From assembly GCA_934294885.1 (NCBI GenBank), contig CAKRAK010000003.1, forward strand, positions 1-64,000: a stretch of DNA of 64,000 nucleotides, given 5' to 3'. Position 1 is the stretch's first letter. Each line of letters begins with the position of its first letter. Both the position numbers and the translations under genes were made by a program. This DNA is from an uncultured Lachnospiraceae bacterium (GTDB lineage Bacteria; Bacillota; Clostridia; Lachnospirales; Lachnospiraceae). The notes beneath the pieces were generated by a model that was not told the DNA's origin, searched no databases, and saw nothing but the letters and a program-made list of their open reading frames with translations. Below, piece by piece: positions 35,400 through 46,295 of the stretch.

Positions 35400-36416
35400 A
35401 TGGCAGAACTGATAAAGGTTGTATTAGATGCCATGGGTGGTGACAATTCACCCTATGCAATGGTAGAAGGTGCTGTAAATGCATTGAATGAAAAGGATAA
35501 TTTGTTTATATATTTAGTGGGTCCGGAAGATAAATTAAAAGAAGAATTGAATAAATATACCTATGACAAATCCAGATTAGAGATTGTTCATGCGGCAGAT
35601 GAAATTACCTGTCATGATAGTCCTGTAAATGCCATCCGGCAAAAAAAGGATTCTTCCATGGTAATCGGTCTTCGTATGGTTAAGGAGGGAAAAGCGGATG
35701 GAATTGTCTCTGCCGGTAATTCAGGCGCCCTTTTAGTTGGTGGTCAGGTATTGATTGGCAAACTAAAAGGAATCGAACGGGCTCCTCTTGCTCCAATCGT
35801 TCCGACAGTAAACGGTATTTCTTTATTGATTGACTGTGGTGCTAATGTAGATGCCAAACCAAGTAATCTGGTACAGTTTGCCAGGATGGGTTCCATTTAT
35901 ATGGAAAATGTGGTTGGTATCAAGAATCCAAGAGTCGGTATTGTGAATATCGGTGCGGAAGAAGAAAAAGGAAATGCATTGGTAAAGGAAACATATCCCT
36001 TATTAAAAGCATGTGAGGATATTAATTTCATCGGAAGTATTGAAGCGAGAGACTTTCCTTACGGAGCTGCTGATGTCGTTGTAACAGAAGCCTTTGTAGG
36101 TAATGTTATGTTAAAGCTGACAGAAGGTCTGGCAGGCGGTCTGTTGAAAATGATAAAAGAAGGGTTAACTGCAACCCCCGTTTCTACCTTTGGTGCCATG
36201 TTAGTTAAGCCGCAATTAAAGAAAACCATGAAAGCCTTTGATGCAACCGAATACGGTGGTGCACCTTTATTGGGATTGAATGGTCTGGTTGTAAAGATTC
36301 ATGGAAATGCATCCTGCAAAGAAGTAAAAAATGCATTATTTCAGGTTGAATCCTTCAAACGTCAGGACATCAACGGCAAGATCAAAAAATTTATACAGAA
36401 CGAAAAAAATGCATAA
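35400..36416 (+). CDS. plsX: phosphate acyltransferase PlsX
   Basis: Makes acyl-phosphate from acyl-ACP, the first step of phosphatidic acid synthesis in Gram-positives; a peripheral membrane enzyme. 338 residues. Motifs: VVLDAMGGDNSPYAMVEGA, SAGNSGALLVGGQ, LLIDCGANVDAKP, VGIVNIGAEEEKGN and YGGAPLLGLNG. It is followed 12 bases later by rnc; the acpP gene that often sits between the two is absent here. Confidence 0.96.
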   Translation: MAELIKVVLDAMGGDNSPYAMVEGAVNALNEKDNLFIYLVGPEDKLKEELNKYTYDKSRLEIVHAADEITCHDSPVNAIRQKKDSSMVIGLRMVKEGKADGIVSAGNSGALLVGGQVLIGKLKGIERAPLAPIVPTVNGISLLIDCGANVDAKPSNLVQFARMGSIYMENVVGIKNPRVGIVNIGAEEEKGNALVKETYPLLKACEDINFIGSIEARDFPYGAADVVVTEAFVGNVMLKLTEGLAGGLLKMIKEGLTATPVSTFGAMLVKPQLKKTMKAFDATEYGGAPLLGLNGLVVKIHGNASCKEVKNALFQVESFKRQDINGKIKKFIQNEKNA

Positions 36417-36428
36417 TGGAGGCATTAC

Positions 36429-37118
36429 ATGTTAAATTATAACGAAGCATCAATCGAAAATAACATTGGTTATCAGTTTAAAAATAAAGAATTATTGAAG
36501 CAGGCGATGTCCCACAGTTCATTTACAAACGAAATGAAACGAAAGGGACTCCAAAACTATGAACGTCTGGAATTTTTAGGTGATGCCGTTTTGGAATTGA
36601 TTACAAGTGAATTTTTATATGAAAATTATCAAAAATATCACGAAGGAGATTTGACGAAGCTTCGGGCATCTATCGTCTGTGAATTTACCTTATCAGCGAT
36701 ATCTAAAAGCCTGCATTTAGGCGATTATGTTTTATTGGGAAAGGGAGAAGAACTGACTGGTGGTAAGGACCGCAGTTCTATTTTGTGTGACCTGTTTGAA
36801 TCCGTATTGGGAGCGATTTACTTAGACGGAGGTATGGCTCCTGCAAAAGAATATGTAACAAAGTTTTTGTTATCTGATATTGATAACAAAAGACTTTATT
36901 ATGATTCCAAAACAACCCTTCAGGAAATGGTGCAAAAAGACGGAAAAGGAGAGATTGTATATGATCTTCTTGAAGAATCCGGTCCCGACCATCAGAAATT
37001 TTTTGTTGTGCAGGTATTGATTGACGGAGTCGCCATTGCACAAGGAGAGGGAAACTCAAAAAAAGATGCACAGAAAATGGCTGCATATAATGCCATATTA
37101 AAAATAAAAAACCGGTGA
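36429..37118 (+). CDS. rnc: ribonuclease III
   Basis: Double-strand RNA endonuclease for rRNA and mRNA processing. 229 residues. The catalytic signature is NYERLEFLGDAVLELITSEF, the second metal-binding stretch is DLFESVLGAIYLDGG, and a C-terminal dsRNA-binding domain covers about 155-227 (ending KKDAQKMAAYNAILKI). It forms the usual pair with smc downstream. Confidence 0.97.
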   Translation: MLNYNEASIENNIGYQFKNKELLKQAMSHSSFTNEMKRKGLQNYERLEFLGDAVLELITSEFLYENYQKYHEGDLTKLRASIVCEFTLSAISKSLHLGDYVLLGKGEELTGGKDRSSILCDLFESVLGAIYLDGGMAPAKEYVTKFLLSDIDNKRLYYDSKTTLQEMVQKDGKGEIVYDLLEESGPDHQKFFVVQVLIDGVAIAQGEGNSKKDAQKMAAYNAILKIKNR

Positions 37119-37151
37119 TAATTGTTTCACGGTTATACGGAGAATTTTTTT

Positions 37152-40100
37152 ATGTACTTAAAAAGCATTGAGGTATATGGTTTTAAATCATTTGCCAATC
37201 GTATCATTTTTGAATTTAACAAAGGAATTACAGGAATTGTGGGACCAAACGGTTCCGGAAAAAGTAACGTCGGCGATGCCGTGCGCTGGGTACTTGGTGA
37301 ACAAAGTGCCAAGCAGCTTCGTGGTTCTAAGATGGAGGATGTTATTTTTGCAGGAACAGAGCTTCGAAAACCTCACGGTTCCGCTTATGTAGCAATTACG
37401 TTAGATAACAGCGATCATTCCCTTCCGGTTGATTATGAAGAGGTAACCGTTGCAAGACGTGTATATCGTTCCGGCGAAAGTGAGTATCTGATCAACGGAA
37501 CAGTCAGCAGATTGAAAGATGTCCAATCTTTGTTCTTTGATACCGGTATCGGTAAGGAAGGCTATTCCATTATCGGTCAGGGTCAGGTAGAACGGATTCT
37601 TTCCGGTAAACCGGAAGAAAGAAGAGAGCTTTTTGATGAAGCTGCCGGCATTGTCAAATATAAAAAGAACAAAATTGCCACAGAAAAATCATTGGCAGCA
37701 GAACGGGAAAATTTATCCCGGGTAAATGATATTTTGTCGGAGCTGGAAAAACAGGTCGGTCCGTTAGAAAAGCAGTCTGAGGTTGCTAAAAAATACCTTG
37801 TTTACAAGGGCGAATTAAAGTGCTTTGATGTGAATGCCTTTCTCCTGGAAAATGAAAAAATAGAACAGGATTTAAAGGATACAGAGGAAAAAATTCATAT
37901 TGTGGAAGATGACAGCACACGTCTTAAGAAGGAATATGAAGATACTAAGAAGGAATATGAACGGATTGAGGTTGTCTTAGAACAATGCAATCAGTCTATA
38001 GACGAAAATCGTAACAAAATCCATGAATTAAAGCTTCAGAATGAACATAATGAAGGTGAGGTTAATGTATTAAATCAGCAGATTGCCAATGCCAAATCTA
38101 CCGATGTCCATATGGGCGAACAGATTGACCGAATCAATCATTCTTTAGCTGATTCCGAAAAGGAAAAGAAGGAATTTCAGTTAAAAAAAGATGCCTTAGA
38201 TGAAAAAATGGATCATTCCGATGACATTTTAGGTCAGGCTCAGGATGATGCATTTTTAATTGAACAGGATATTGAGGAATTAGAGCAAAAGATTGAGCAG
38301 AATAAAGCTGATATTATCGAATACTTAAATGATGGTGCCAACCTTCAGGCAAAGGTTGGTCGTTATGATACAATGCTTGAAAATATTAACTATCGTAAGA
38401 CTCAGTTAAACCAGCGGTTCCTTCAGTTCAAATCAGATGAATTAAAGGATAAGGAAGAATATGAGAAGCAGAATGCTTCCTTACATGATATTGAAAATAC
38501 GGTTTCCGAGCTTTTATCCAAATTAGAAATTGTTGACAGGGATTTGGATGAGAACACATTAAAGACGCAGGATAATAAAAAGCTGTTATTTCAAAAAAAT
38601 CAGGAATACAGCAGTGTGAAGTCTAAGTTAGAAGCCCTTCGAAATATTACCGAGCGATATGACGGATATGGTAATTCCATTAAGCGTGTTATGGAACAAA
38701 AGGATCATAATCCGGGAATTATCGGAGTTGTTGCAGATATTATTAAAGTAAATCAGGAATATGAAATTGCCGTAGAAACCGCTCTTGGTGGCAGTATTCA
38801 GAACATTGTTACAGATAATGAGAATACCGCAAAACGATTAATCAACTTTTTGAAGAATAACCGTTTCGGTAGAGCGACCTTTTTACCGTTAACAACCATT
38901 GGCGGAAGAAATAATGATTTTAATCAGAAGGATGCATTAAAGGAACCGGGTGTGATTGGTCTTGCAAAGGATCTGGTTCGGGTAAATGACAAGTATCTTT
39001 CCGTAACCAATCATTTACTGGGTAGGATTCTTGTTTGCGATACCATAGACCATGCCATTTCAGTAAACAAAAAATTCCATCAGTCTCTCCGTATCGTTAC
39101 CGTAGAAGGCGAGTTATTAACGCCCGGTGGTGCCATGACCGGTGGTGCTTTTAAAAATTCATCCAATCTTCTTGGCCGAAAAAGAGAGTTAGACGAGCTG
39201 TCCAAAGAACTGACGGATTTAAATGAACAGATCAGTATTGCTACAAAGGAAGAGACAAAGCTTCGAAGCGAAAGAGAATCCTTCAAATCAGCGAAGGAGG
39301 ATTATAATTTAAAGCTTCAGGAGTTATATTTACAAAAAAATACCGTTAGCATGAACATTGAACAGGTTTCCAAAAATCTGGCGGAAACAGCCAATGCCTA
39401 TGCGTCTGTTAATAAGGAAAACAAAGAATTAGAGGCACAGATTGAAGAAATTAATCATAATAAGAATGAATTGTATGATAACCACAAGCAATCCGAATCC
39501 GCAAAGACTGCCTTAGAAGAGCAGATTAAGGAATTAGAAGAGCAGATTACCTTCAAAAAAGAGGAATTAAAGAAAGCAAACGAGAAGGTTTCCTCTTTGA
39601 TGCTTGAATTTAATACCATCAAACAGCAGAATGATTTCCTTGTGGAAAATCTTCGCCGTATTCGTATGGATGAGCAAAAATTAAAAGAAGAGTTGGAATT
39701 ATATCGTTCCCAGATGAGTGATTCCGGTAAAGCCATTGAAGATTTAGTTGCCAAGATCAATCATTTTAATCTGTTGATTGATACCGATAAAAAGAAAATT
39801 ACCCGGTTGGAAGAAGTCCTGCAAAAGGACATGGAGGACAAAGATAATCTGAACCGGAAAAACAAAGAATTCTTTACAAAACGGGAAAGTCTCAATGAAG
39901 AAATTACGAAGCTGGATAAATCCGCATTCAAATTAAACTCTCAGTTAGAGAAGATTACGGAACGCATGGATGCTCTTAGTAAGTATATGTGGGAAGAATA
40001 TGAGCTGACTTATCAAAGTGCTGCGGAGTTAAAGGACAATAGCCTGAATGATCTGGATGCTTTAAAGAGAGAAATTACATCCATCAAATCAAAAATCAAA

Positions 40101-40715
40101 TCCTTAGGTGATGTAAATGTTAATGCCATTGAGGATTATAAGGAAGTGTCACAGCGTTATGAATTTTTAAAGGGACAGCATGATGATATTGTAAGTGCAG
40201 AAACCAATCTGTTATCAATTATAAAAGAATTGGATACAGCGATGCGGACACAGTTTGAAGAAAAGTTCCATGAAATTCAAATTATGTTTGATAAGGTTTT
40301 CAGAGAATTGTTCGGTGGCGGACGGGCAACCTTGGAATTGGTTGACAGTGAGGATATCTTAGAGGCCGGTATTCGGATTATCGCGCAACCGCCGGGAAAG
40401 AAGCTGCAAAATATGATGCAGTTATCCGGTGGAGAAAAATCGTTATCTGCGATTGCATTATTATTTGCAATCCAGAGCCTGAAGCCCTCTCCGTTCTGTT
40501 TACTGGACGAGATTGAGGCTGCCTTAGATGATTCAAATGTTACACGGTATGCCAAGTATTTGTCCAAGCTGACAAAGGATACACAGTTTATCGTAATTAC
40601 CCATAGAAAAGGAACCATGGAAGCCGCTGATGTTCTCTATGGTATTACCATGCAGGAAAAAGGTGTATCTACATTAGTATCCGTTAACCTCATTGAAAAT
40701 GAATTGGATGATTAA
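37152..40715 (+). CDS. smc: chromosome segregation protein SMC
   Basis: The ATPase of the condensin complex, about 1,187 residues from ATG 37152 (CGGAGAA upstream; the TTG at 37122 gives a non-conserved extension). The N-terminal head has Walker A IVGPNGSGKSN, long coiled coils surround a hinge (about 500-660, with NPGIIGVVADIIKV and GGAMTGG), and the C-terminal head has the signature LSGGEKSLSAIALLFA and Walker B FCLLDEIEAALDD. It organises and segregates the chromosome with ScpA and ScpB, which are not in this window. Confidence 0.97.
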   Translation: MYLKSIEVYGFKSFANRIIFEFNKGITGIVGPNGSGKSNVGDAVRWVLGEQSAKQLRGSKMEDVIFAGTELRKPHGSAYVAITLDNSDHSLPVDYEEVTVARRVYRSGESEYLINGTVSRLKDVQSLFFDTGIGKEGYSIIGQGQVERILSGKPEERRELFDEAAGIVKYKKNKIATEKSLAAERENLSRVNDILSELEKQVGPLEKQSEVAKKYLVYKGELKCFDVNAFLLENEKIEQDLKDTEEKIHIVEDDSTRLKKEYEDTKKEYERIEVVLEQCNQSIDENRNKIHELKLQNEHNEGEVNVLNQQIANAKSTDVHMGEQIDRINHSLADSEKEKKEFQLKKDALDEKMDHSDDILGQAQDDAFLIEQDIEELEQKIEQNKADIIEYLNDGANLQAKVGRYDTMLENINYRKTQLNQRFLQFKSDELKDKEEYEKQNASLHDIENTVSELLSKLEIVDRDLDENTLKTQDNKKLLFQKNQEYSSVKSKLEALRNITERYDGYGNSIKRVMEQKDHNPGIIGVVADIIKVNQEYEIAVETALGGSIQNIVTDNENTAKRLINFLKNNRFGRATFLPLTTIGGRNNDFNQKDALKEPGVIGLAKDLVRVNDKYLSVTNHLLGRILVCDTIDHAISVNKKFHQSLRIVTVEGELLTPGGAMTGGAFKNSSNLLGRKRELDELSKELTDLNEQISIATKEETKLRSERESFKSAKEDYNLKLQELYLQKNTVSMNIEQVSKNLAETANAYASVNKENKELEAQIEEINHNKNELYDNHKQSESAKTALEEQIKELEEQITFKKEELKKANEKVSSLMLEFNTIKQQNDFLVENLRRIRMDEQKLKEELELYRSQMSDSGKAIEDLVAKINHFNLLIDTDKKKITRLEEVLQKDMEDKDNLNRKNKEFFTKRESLNEEITKLDKSAFKLNSQLEKITERMDALSKYMWEEYELTYQSAAELKDNSLNDLDALKREITSIKSKIKSLGDVNVNAIEDYKEVSQRYEFLKGQHDDIVSAETNLLSIIKELDTAMRTQFEEKFHEIQIMFDKVFRELFGGGRATLELVDSEDILEAGIRIIAQPPGKKLQNMMQLSGGEKSLSAIALLFAIQSLKPSPFCLLDEIEAALDDSNVTRYAKYLSKLTKDTQFIVITHRKGTMEAADVLYGITMQEKGVSTLVSVNLIENELDD

Positions 40716-40773
40716 GATGGAACATATAATCCAAGAATAACCATTCACAATAATAAAAGATAAGGAGTCCCAT

Positions 40774-41952
40774 ATGTTTGATTTTTTTAAAAAAAAGAAG
40801 GAGAATCCGGAAGAGGAGGATATCCTTCAAAAAGAAGCATCCAAAACTGATGCGTTCGTAGAAGAAGACCAAGGAGAAGGATTAGAGGATACAACCCAGA
40901 CGGATGCTCCTATAACGGAGGATGGAACAGAAGAAGAAATGACAGATGAGCAGCCTGTCGAAGAGGAGCCGGTTAAAAAAGAAGGTTTCTTCCAGCGTCT
41001 AGTATCCGGTCTGACAAAAACAAGAAACAGTATCAACGAAAGCTTTAACAGTTTATTTTCCGGTTTTTCGTCCATTGATGATGATTTTTACGACGAACTG
41101 GAGGAAACCCTGATCATGGCTGATTTAGGTCTGGATACCACAGAATCCATCATTGAGCAGTTAAAAGAGCTGGTTAAGAAAAATCATATCAAGGAAGTAG
41201 AGGATTGTCGGGAGCTGGTCATTAATATTATAAAAGAACAAATGACCGTAGACGACAGTGCTTATGATTTCGAAAATCAGAAAACCGTTATGCTGATTAT
41301 CGGTGTAAACGGAGTTGGTAAGACAACCTCCATCGGAAAGCTGGCTTCCCAGTATAAAAACCGTGGAAAGAAAGTAATGATGTGTGCCGCAGATACTTTC
41401 CGTGCCGCTGCCATTGACCAGCTTAAAACATGGGCAAATCGTGCCGGAGTGGAAATTATTGCACAAAATGAAGGCTCCGATCCTACAGCAGTAACCTTTG
41501 ATGCTGTAAAGGCTGCACAGTCCCGTAATACGGATATTTTGTTGGTGGATACTGCCGGTCGTCTTCATAACAAAAAGAATCTGATGGATGAATTGGCAAA
41601 GATGAAGCGGATTATCGAGAGAGAATATCCGGATGCCCATTTGGAAACTTTAATCGTATTGGATGGTTCTACAGGTCAGAATGCATTGGAACAGGCAAAG
41701 CAATTCAGTACCGTAACCAATATTGACGGTATTATTCTAACAAAGCTTGATGGTACAGCAAAGGGTGGTATTGCCATTGCCATTCAGGCAGAATTAGACG
41801 TTCCGGTCAAGTATATCGGAGTTGGTGAGAAAATTCAGGATTTACAGAAATTTGATCCGGAATCCTATGTAAACGCTTTGTTTGCAGATATGGATACCCG
41901 TTCGGATATCGAGATTTTAATATCACAGGATGAAAATGATGAATCTTTTTGA
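40774..41952 (+). CDS. ftsY: signal recognition particle receptor FtsY
   Basis: GTPase that docks the SRP-ribosome complex at the membrane. 392 residues: an acidic N-terminal A region (about 1-75, E/D-rich), then the N domain helices and the G domain with G1 [28 protein letters not shown]3 [16 protein letters not shown] and G4 [10 protein letters not shown]. Directly follows smc, the usual Firmicute order; the SRP partner ffh is not in the window. Confidence 0.97.
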   Translation: MFDFFKKKKENPEEEDILQKEASKTDAFVEEDQGEGLEDTTQTDAPITEDGTEEEMTDEQPVEEEPVKKEGFFQRLVSGLTKTRNSINESFNSLFSGFSSIDDDFYDELEETLIMADLGLDTTESIIEQLKELVKKNHIKEVEDCRELVINIIKEQMTVDDSAYDFENQKTVMLIIGVNGVGKTTSIGKLASQYKNRGKKVMMCAADTFRAAAIDQLKTWANRAGVEIIAQNEGSDPTAVTFDAVKAAQSRNTDILLVDTAGRLHNKKNLMDELAKMKRIIEREYPDAHLETLIVLDGSTGQNALEQAKQFSTVTNIDGIILTKLDGTAKGGIAIAIQAELDVPVKYIGVGEKIQDLQKFDPESYVNALFADMDTRSDIEILISQDENDESF

Positions 41953-42007
41953 CAGATTTCTCATCAACAATATATATAAATAAGAGCAGGCTCTTTAGGA
42001 GGTACAT

Positions 42008-43225
42008 ATGTTAACAATGGAAAAATTCGAAGAAGCATATAACACAGTACAAAAGGTTGTAAATCCTACCAATCTGATTTATAGTGACTTTTTCAGTGAA
42101 ATCAGTGACAACAAAATATATTTCAAACCGGAAAATCTTCAGGTGACAGGCGCATATAAGATTCGTGGTGCTTATTACAAAATCTCAACCCTTTCAGACG
42201 AGGAGCGAAATAAAGGATTAATTACCGCATCAGCCGGTAACCATGCCCAGGGTGTTGCATTTGCAGCAAAGGCATATGGTGTAAAGGCAACCATCGTTAT
42301 GCCCACAACAACTCCTTTGATCAAAGTAAACAGAACCAAATCTTATGGTGCTGAGGTCATTTTATATGGGGACGTATATGATGAATCCTGCCAGTATGCA
42401 TTAGAGCTTGCAGAGGATAAAGGATTAACCTTTATTCATCCTTTTGACGATCTGGATGTTGCCTGCGGTCAGGGCTCAATTGCAATGGAAGTAATTAAAG
42501 AATTGCCAACCGTTGACTACATTCTTGTTCCAATCGGCGGAGGCGGATTAGCAACCGGAGTATCAACCCTTGCAAAAATGTTAAATCCTCATATTAAAGT
42601 AATCGGTGTGGAACCAAGTGGTGCAGCATGCATGAAGGAATCATTGAAGAACGGAAAGGTTACAACCCTTCCGGTTGTAGATACCATTGCAGACGGAACT
42701 GCCGTTAAAACACCGGGTGGTAATATCTTCCCATATATTCAGCAGAATATTGATGAAATTATCACAGTAGACGATAGTGAATTGATTGTTTCCTTCCTGG
42801 ATATGCTTGAAAATCACAAAATGTTGGTTGAAAATTCAGGATTATTAACTGCCGCTGCATCAAAGAAATTACCATTTAAAGATAAAAAAGTCGTTTGCAT
42901 TTTATCCGGCGGTAACATGGATATGATTACATTGGCATCTGTTGTTCAACACGGATTGATTGCAAGGAGCCGTATCTTTACGGTTTCTGTATTGCTTCCG
43001 GATAAGCCGGGTGAGTTAATGCGGGTCAGCTCCATCATTGCAGAATTACAGGGTAATATCATTAAGCTTGAACATAATCAGTTCGTAAACTTAAATCGTA
43101 ATGCCGCTGTTGAGCTTGTTATTACATTAGAGGCATTTGGAGCAGAACATAAGTCACAGATTATGCAGGTATTGTCCGAAAAAGGCTATAATCCGGTAGA
43201 AAAAAATCCAAAGAGTATCTATTAA
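42008..43225 (+). CDS. ilvA: threonine ammonia-lyase
   Basis: PLP enzyme that deaminates threonine to 2-oxobutanoate. 405 residues: a fold type II catalytic domain with the PLP lysine in TGAYKIRGAYYKI, the Asn loop TASAGNHAQGVAFAA and the phosphate-binding PIGGGGLATG, followed by one C-terminal ACT-like domain (from about residue 325, VLLPDKPGELMRVSSII). The single ACT domain and length match the short IlvA/TdcB-like form seen in Clostridia. It may serve isoleucine synthesis or threonine fermentation. AGGAGG precedes ATG 42008; a small hairpin lies just upstream. Confidence 0.92.
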   Translation: MLTMEKFEEAYNTVQKVVNPTNLIYSDFFSEISDNKIYFKPENLQVTGAYKIRGAYYKISTLSDEERNKGLITASAGNHAQGVAFAAKAYGVKATIVMPTTTPLIKVNRTKSYGAEVILYGDVYDESCQYALELAEDKGLTFIHPFDDLDVACGQGSIAMEVIKELPTVDYILVPIGGGGLATGVSTLAKMLNPHIKVIGVEPSGAACMKESLKNGKVTTLPVVDTIADGTAVKTPGGNIFPYIQQNIDEIITVDDSELIVSFLDMLENHKMLVENSGLLTAAASKKLPFKDKKVVCILSGGNMDMITLASVVQHGLIARSRIFTVSVLLPDKPGELMRVSSIIAELQGNIIKLEHNQFVNLNRNAAVELVITLEAFGAEHKSQIMQVLSEKGYNPVEKNPKSIY

Positions 43226-43238
43226 TTAGGAGTGTTTC

Positions 43239-44036
43239 ATGAGAATATGCAGTTTATATAGTGGAAGCAGTGGTAACTGTATCTATATTGGTTCTGAGCA
43301 TACCAATGTCCTTATTGATGTGGGAGTCAGCACCAAGAAAATCGTAGAAGCACTTCATTCCATTGATATCAAACCGGAGGAATTAGATGCTGTATTAATT
43401 ACCCATGAACACAGTGACCATATCGGCGGTCTTGGTGTGTTCACAAGAAAATACGGCATTCCCGTATACGGAACAAACAAAACACTGGAGGCTGTAGGAC
43501 AATATAAGAATTTGGGGAAAGTGGACTTTAGTCTGTTTCACGGCATCAAACCGGAGCAATCCTTTTCCGTAAATGATATATATGTCAAAGCAATCAGTAC
43601 CTGGCACGATGCAGCAGATCCGGTCTGTTACACCCTGTCGGATGGAGATAAAAAAATATCTGTTGCAACGGATTTAGGTGATTTTGATACCCACATGGTT
43701 CAGTCCTTATCCGGATGTGATGCTATGTTAATTGAAGCAAATCACGATATCCGGATGCTAGAGGTGGGACCTTATCCATATATTTTGAAAAAAAGAATTA
43801 TGGGACGATACGGACATTTATCCAATGAACGGGGCGGTCAGCTTGTAAGGGCATTGTTAAATGATCATATCAAGGGTATTTACCTTGGACATTTAAGCAA
43901 AGAAAATAACTATCCTGATCTGGCATATGAAGCAGTAAAATCCGAATTATACGGCAATCCCTTTAGTAATGATATCAGGGATTTTAATATGATGGTGGCG
44001 AATCGTTCCCAGTGTTCGCAAATTATAGAAATATAA
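43239..44036 (+). CDS. MBL-fold metallo-hydrolase (YycJ/WalJ type)
   Basis: 265 residues with the metallo-beta-lactamase metal motif LITHEHSDHIGGLG and later Asp/His ligands (ATDLGDF and GHLSNERGG). The start LYSGSSGNCIYIGSEHTNVL is typical of the YycJ/WalJ subfamily, a putative exonuclease linked to wall regulation and DNA repair in Firmicutes. Here it is not beside walRK but 13 bases after ilvA. The family is sure; the exact function is not. Confidence 0.9.
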   Translation: MRICSLYSGSSGNCIYIGSEHTNVLIDVGVSTKKIVEALHSIDIKPEELDAVLITHEHSDHIGGLGVFTRKYGIPVYGTNKTLEAVGQYKNLGKVDFSLFHGIKPEQSFSVNDIYVKAISTWHDAADPVCYTLSDGDKKISVATDLGDFDTHMVQSLSGCDAMLIEANHDIRMLEVGPYPYILKKRIMGRYGHLSNERGGQLVRALLNDHIKGIYLGHLSKENNYPDLAYEAVKSELYGNPFSNDIRDFNMMVANRSQCSQIIEI

Positions 44037-44152
44037 CAATTAAAAAGAAAATATAGTTGTATTCTTATTTTTTTTGATATATGATTGTAATGTTATGAAT
44101 CAAAATGAAGCGTTTTACAAACGTATAATATATTTACACAAGGAGAATTATT

Positions 44153-44425
44153 ATGAAAAAGACAGTAATTTCAGTAGTTGGAAAAGATAAGGTTGGTATT
44201 ATCTATAAGGTTTGTGAATATCTTGCCGGTAATCAGATTAATATTTTAGATATTGCTCAGACAATCGTTCAGGATTGGTTTAATATGATGATGATTGTTA
44301 ATATTCAGGAGACTCCAAAGGATTTTGCTACGATTGCATTGGAATTAAGACAAATTGGTGAGGAAATTGGTGTAACCATTACCTTACAGCAGGAAGAAAT
44401 CTTTGACATGATGCATGAGATTTAA
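44153..44425 (+). CDS. ACT domain-containing protein (UPF0237)
   Basis: A 90-residue single ACT domain ([20 protein letters not shown] through a C-terminal helix). ACT domains bind small ligands, usually amino acids, and regulate enzymes. The gene is almost always paired with the DUF711 gene that follows here after 17 bases, suggesting one functional unit; the ligand is unknown. Confidence 0.92.
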   Translation: MKKTVISVVGKDKVGIIYKVCEYLAGNQINILDIAQTIVQDWFNMMMIVNIQETPKDFATIALELRQIGEEIGVTITLQQEEIFDMMHEI

Positions 44426-44442
44426 TACCGGAGGATAGAAAG

Positions 44443-45807
44443 ATGATTAATATTAGCGATGTAATGGAAACAAATGCAATGATTCATGAAGAAAACTTAG
44501 ATGTCAGAACCATCACCATGGGAATTTCTTTACTGGATTGCATTTCTGATGATTTAAAAGTAACCTGTGACAAGGTATATAACAAGATTACAACCTCTGC
44601 AAAGGATTTGGTAAAGGTTGGTAAGGAATTGGAAATGGAGTTCGGTATTCCAATCGTTAACAAGCGTATTTCCCTAACTCCTATTGCCATGATTGGAAGC
44701 TCTTGCTGCAAATCCAGTGATGACTATGTTGAGATTGCAAAAACAATTGATAAAGCTGCCAAAAAACTTGGTGTTAATTTTATCGGTGGATATTCTGCAT
44801 TGGTTTCCAAAGGAATGACCCCGTATGACGAGCTGTTAATCCGTTCGATTCCAAAAGCACTGGCACAGACAGAATTTGTATGTAGTAGTGTAAATGTAGG
44901 TTCTACCAAAACTGGTATCAACATGGATGCTGTTAAATTAATTGGTGAGATTGTAAAAGAAAGTGCAGAGCTTACAGCTGACAGAGACTGTATCGGTCCG
45001 GCCAAATTTGTTGTATTTTGTAATGCGCCTGATGATAACCCATTTATGGCAGGTGCATTTCATGGTGTAACGGAAGCCGACCGTATTATTAACGTTGGTG
45101 TTTCCGGACCGGGTGTTGTAAAACGTGCATTAGAGGCTGTTCGTGGCGAAAGCTTTGAGATTCTTTGTGAAACAATTAAAAAGACCGCATTTAAGGTTAC
45201 CCGTGTTGGTCAGCTGATTGCAAAGGAAGCTTCCAAAAGATTGGATGTTCCTTTTGGTATCATCGATTTATCTTTAGCACCAACTCCTGCAGTTGGCGAC
45301 AGTGTTGGTGAGATTTTAGAAGAAATCGGTTTGGAATATGCCGGTGCTCCCGGTACAACAGCAGCCCTTGCACTGTTAAATGATCAGGTGAAAAAGGGCG
45401 GTATTATGGCATCTTCTTATGTTGGTGGTTTATCCGGTGCATTTATTCCGGTATCAGAAGACCAGAGAATGATCGATGCCGCAAGCTGTGGTGCCTTAAC
45501 CATTGAAAAATTAGAGGCTATGACCTGTGTCTGCTCAGTAGGTCTTGATATGATTGCGATTCCCGGAGATACAAAGGCAACAACCATTTCAGGTATTATT
45601 GCAGATGAGATGGCAATCGGAATGATTAATCAGAAAACAACTGCTGTACGTATTATTCCGGCAGTTGGAAAGAAAGCAGGAGAAACCTTACAGTTTGGCG
45701 GATTGCTTGGATATGCCCCGATCATGCCTGTAAATACCTATAGCTGTGATGCTTTCGTTAATCGTGGTGGTAGAATTCCGGCACCGGTTCATTCTTTCAA
45801 AAATTAA
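44443..45807 (+). CDS. PFL family protein (DUF711/UPF0210)
   Basis: 454 residues; a conserved family structurally related to pyruvate-formate lyase but without the glycyl-radical motif visible here. Typical stretches are [48 protein letters not shown] and [14 protein letters not shown]. The biochemical function is not established. It is co-transcribed with the ACT protein, which is probably its regulatory partner. Confidence 0.93.
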   Translation: MINISDVMETNAMIHEENLDVRTITMGISLLDCISDDLKVTCDKVYNKITTSAKDLVKVGKELEMEFGIPIVNKRISLTPIAMIGSSCCKSSDDYVEIAKTIDKAAKKLGVNFIGGYSALVSKGMTPYDELLIRSIPKALAQTEFVCSSVNVGSTKTGINMDAVKLIGEIVKESAELTADRDCIGPAKFVVFCNAPDDNPFMAGAFHGVTEADRIINVGVSGPGVVKRALEAVRGESFEILCETIKKTAFKVTRVGQLIAKEASKRLDVPFGIIDLSLAPTPAVGDSVGEILEEIGLEYAGAPGTTAALALLNDQVKKGGIMASSYVGGLSGAFIPVSEDQRMIDAASCGALTIEKLEAMTCVCSVGLDMIAIPGDTKATTISGIIADEMAIGMINQKTTAVRIIPAVGKKAGETLQFGGLLGYAPIMPVNTYSCDAFVNRGGRIPAPVHSFKN

Positions 45808-45875
45808 TGAAACGGTAAACGCATGAATTTTTATTTTCCTTCATATAGTTTAATAAAAAACTAACAGGTAATATT

Positions 45876-46283
45876 ATGGATGAAAACTATATGGAAATTC
45901 GTGAGCATTTAAGAAAAAGTCATGATCAGAATACAAGGGAGATTTATCAAAGAGAACAAAATCCCATGTACCAATATCAATACATAGGAAAAGCAAATGT
46001 TCGGGAAGCTGGTGAACAAATTACTTCCCGGACTTTTTTTCTAAAGATAAAAATATTTCTGTTTCTGACAGCCGTTCTGATATTCTCTTGTTATATATAT
46101 GGTGGACAGGATATGGAACAAGGCGCAAAAAAAGCAGTTTCCGAAATAAAAACGGAAATTATAAAATTAGAGGAACAGGAACCGGCCGTCAAGGAAGCCA
46201 TGGTTTATGTGCGCCGGGCGTATCAAAAGGTCGACCATATAGCAAAGGACTATATGGAACAAGCACAAACAGACACAAAATAG
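45876..46283 (+). CDS. small membrane protein of unknown function
   Basis: 135 residues: a charged cytoplasmic N-terminus (about 1-58), one membrane span (KIKIFLFLTAVLIFSCYIYG) and an outside coiled-coil-like tail (MEQGAKKAVSEIKTEIIKLE). It sits 12 bases before the radical SAM gene and so is probably in the same transcript. The start at 45876 has only a weak ribosome site (AGGT). No family recognised. Confidence 0.65.
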   Translation: MDENYMEIREHLRKSHDQNTREIYQREQNPMYQYQYIGKANVREAGEQITSRTFFLKIKIFLFLTAVLIFSCYIYGGQDMEQGAKKAVSEIKTEIIKLEEQEPAVKEAMVYVRRAYQKVDHIAKDYMEQAQTDTK

Positions 46284-46295
46284 AGGAGATAACAA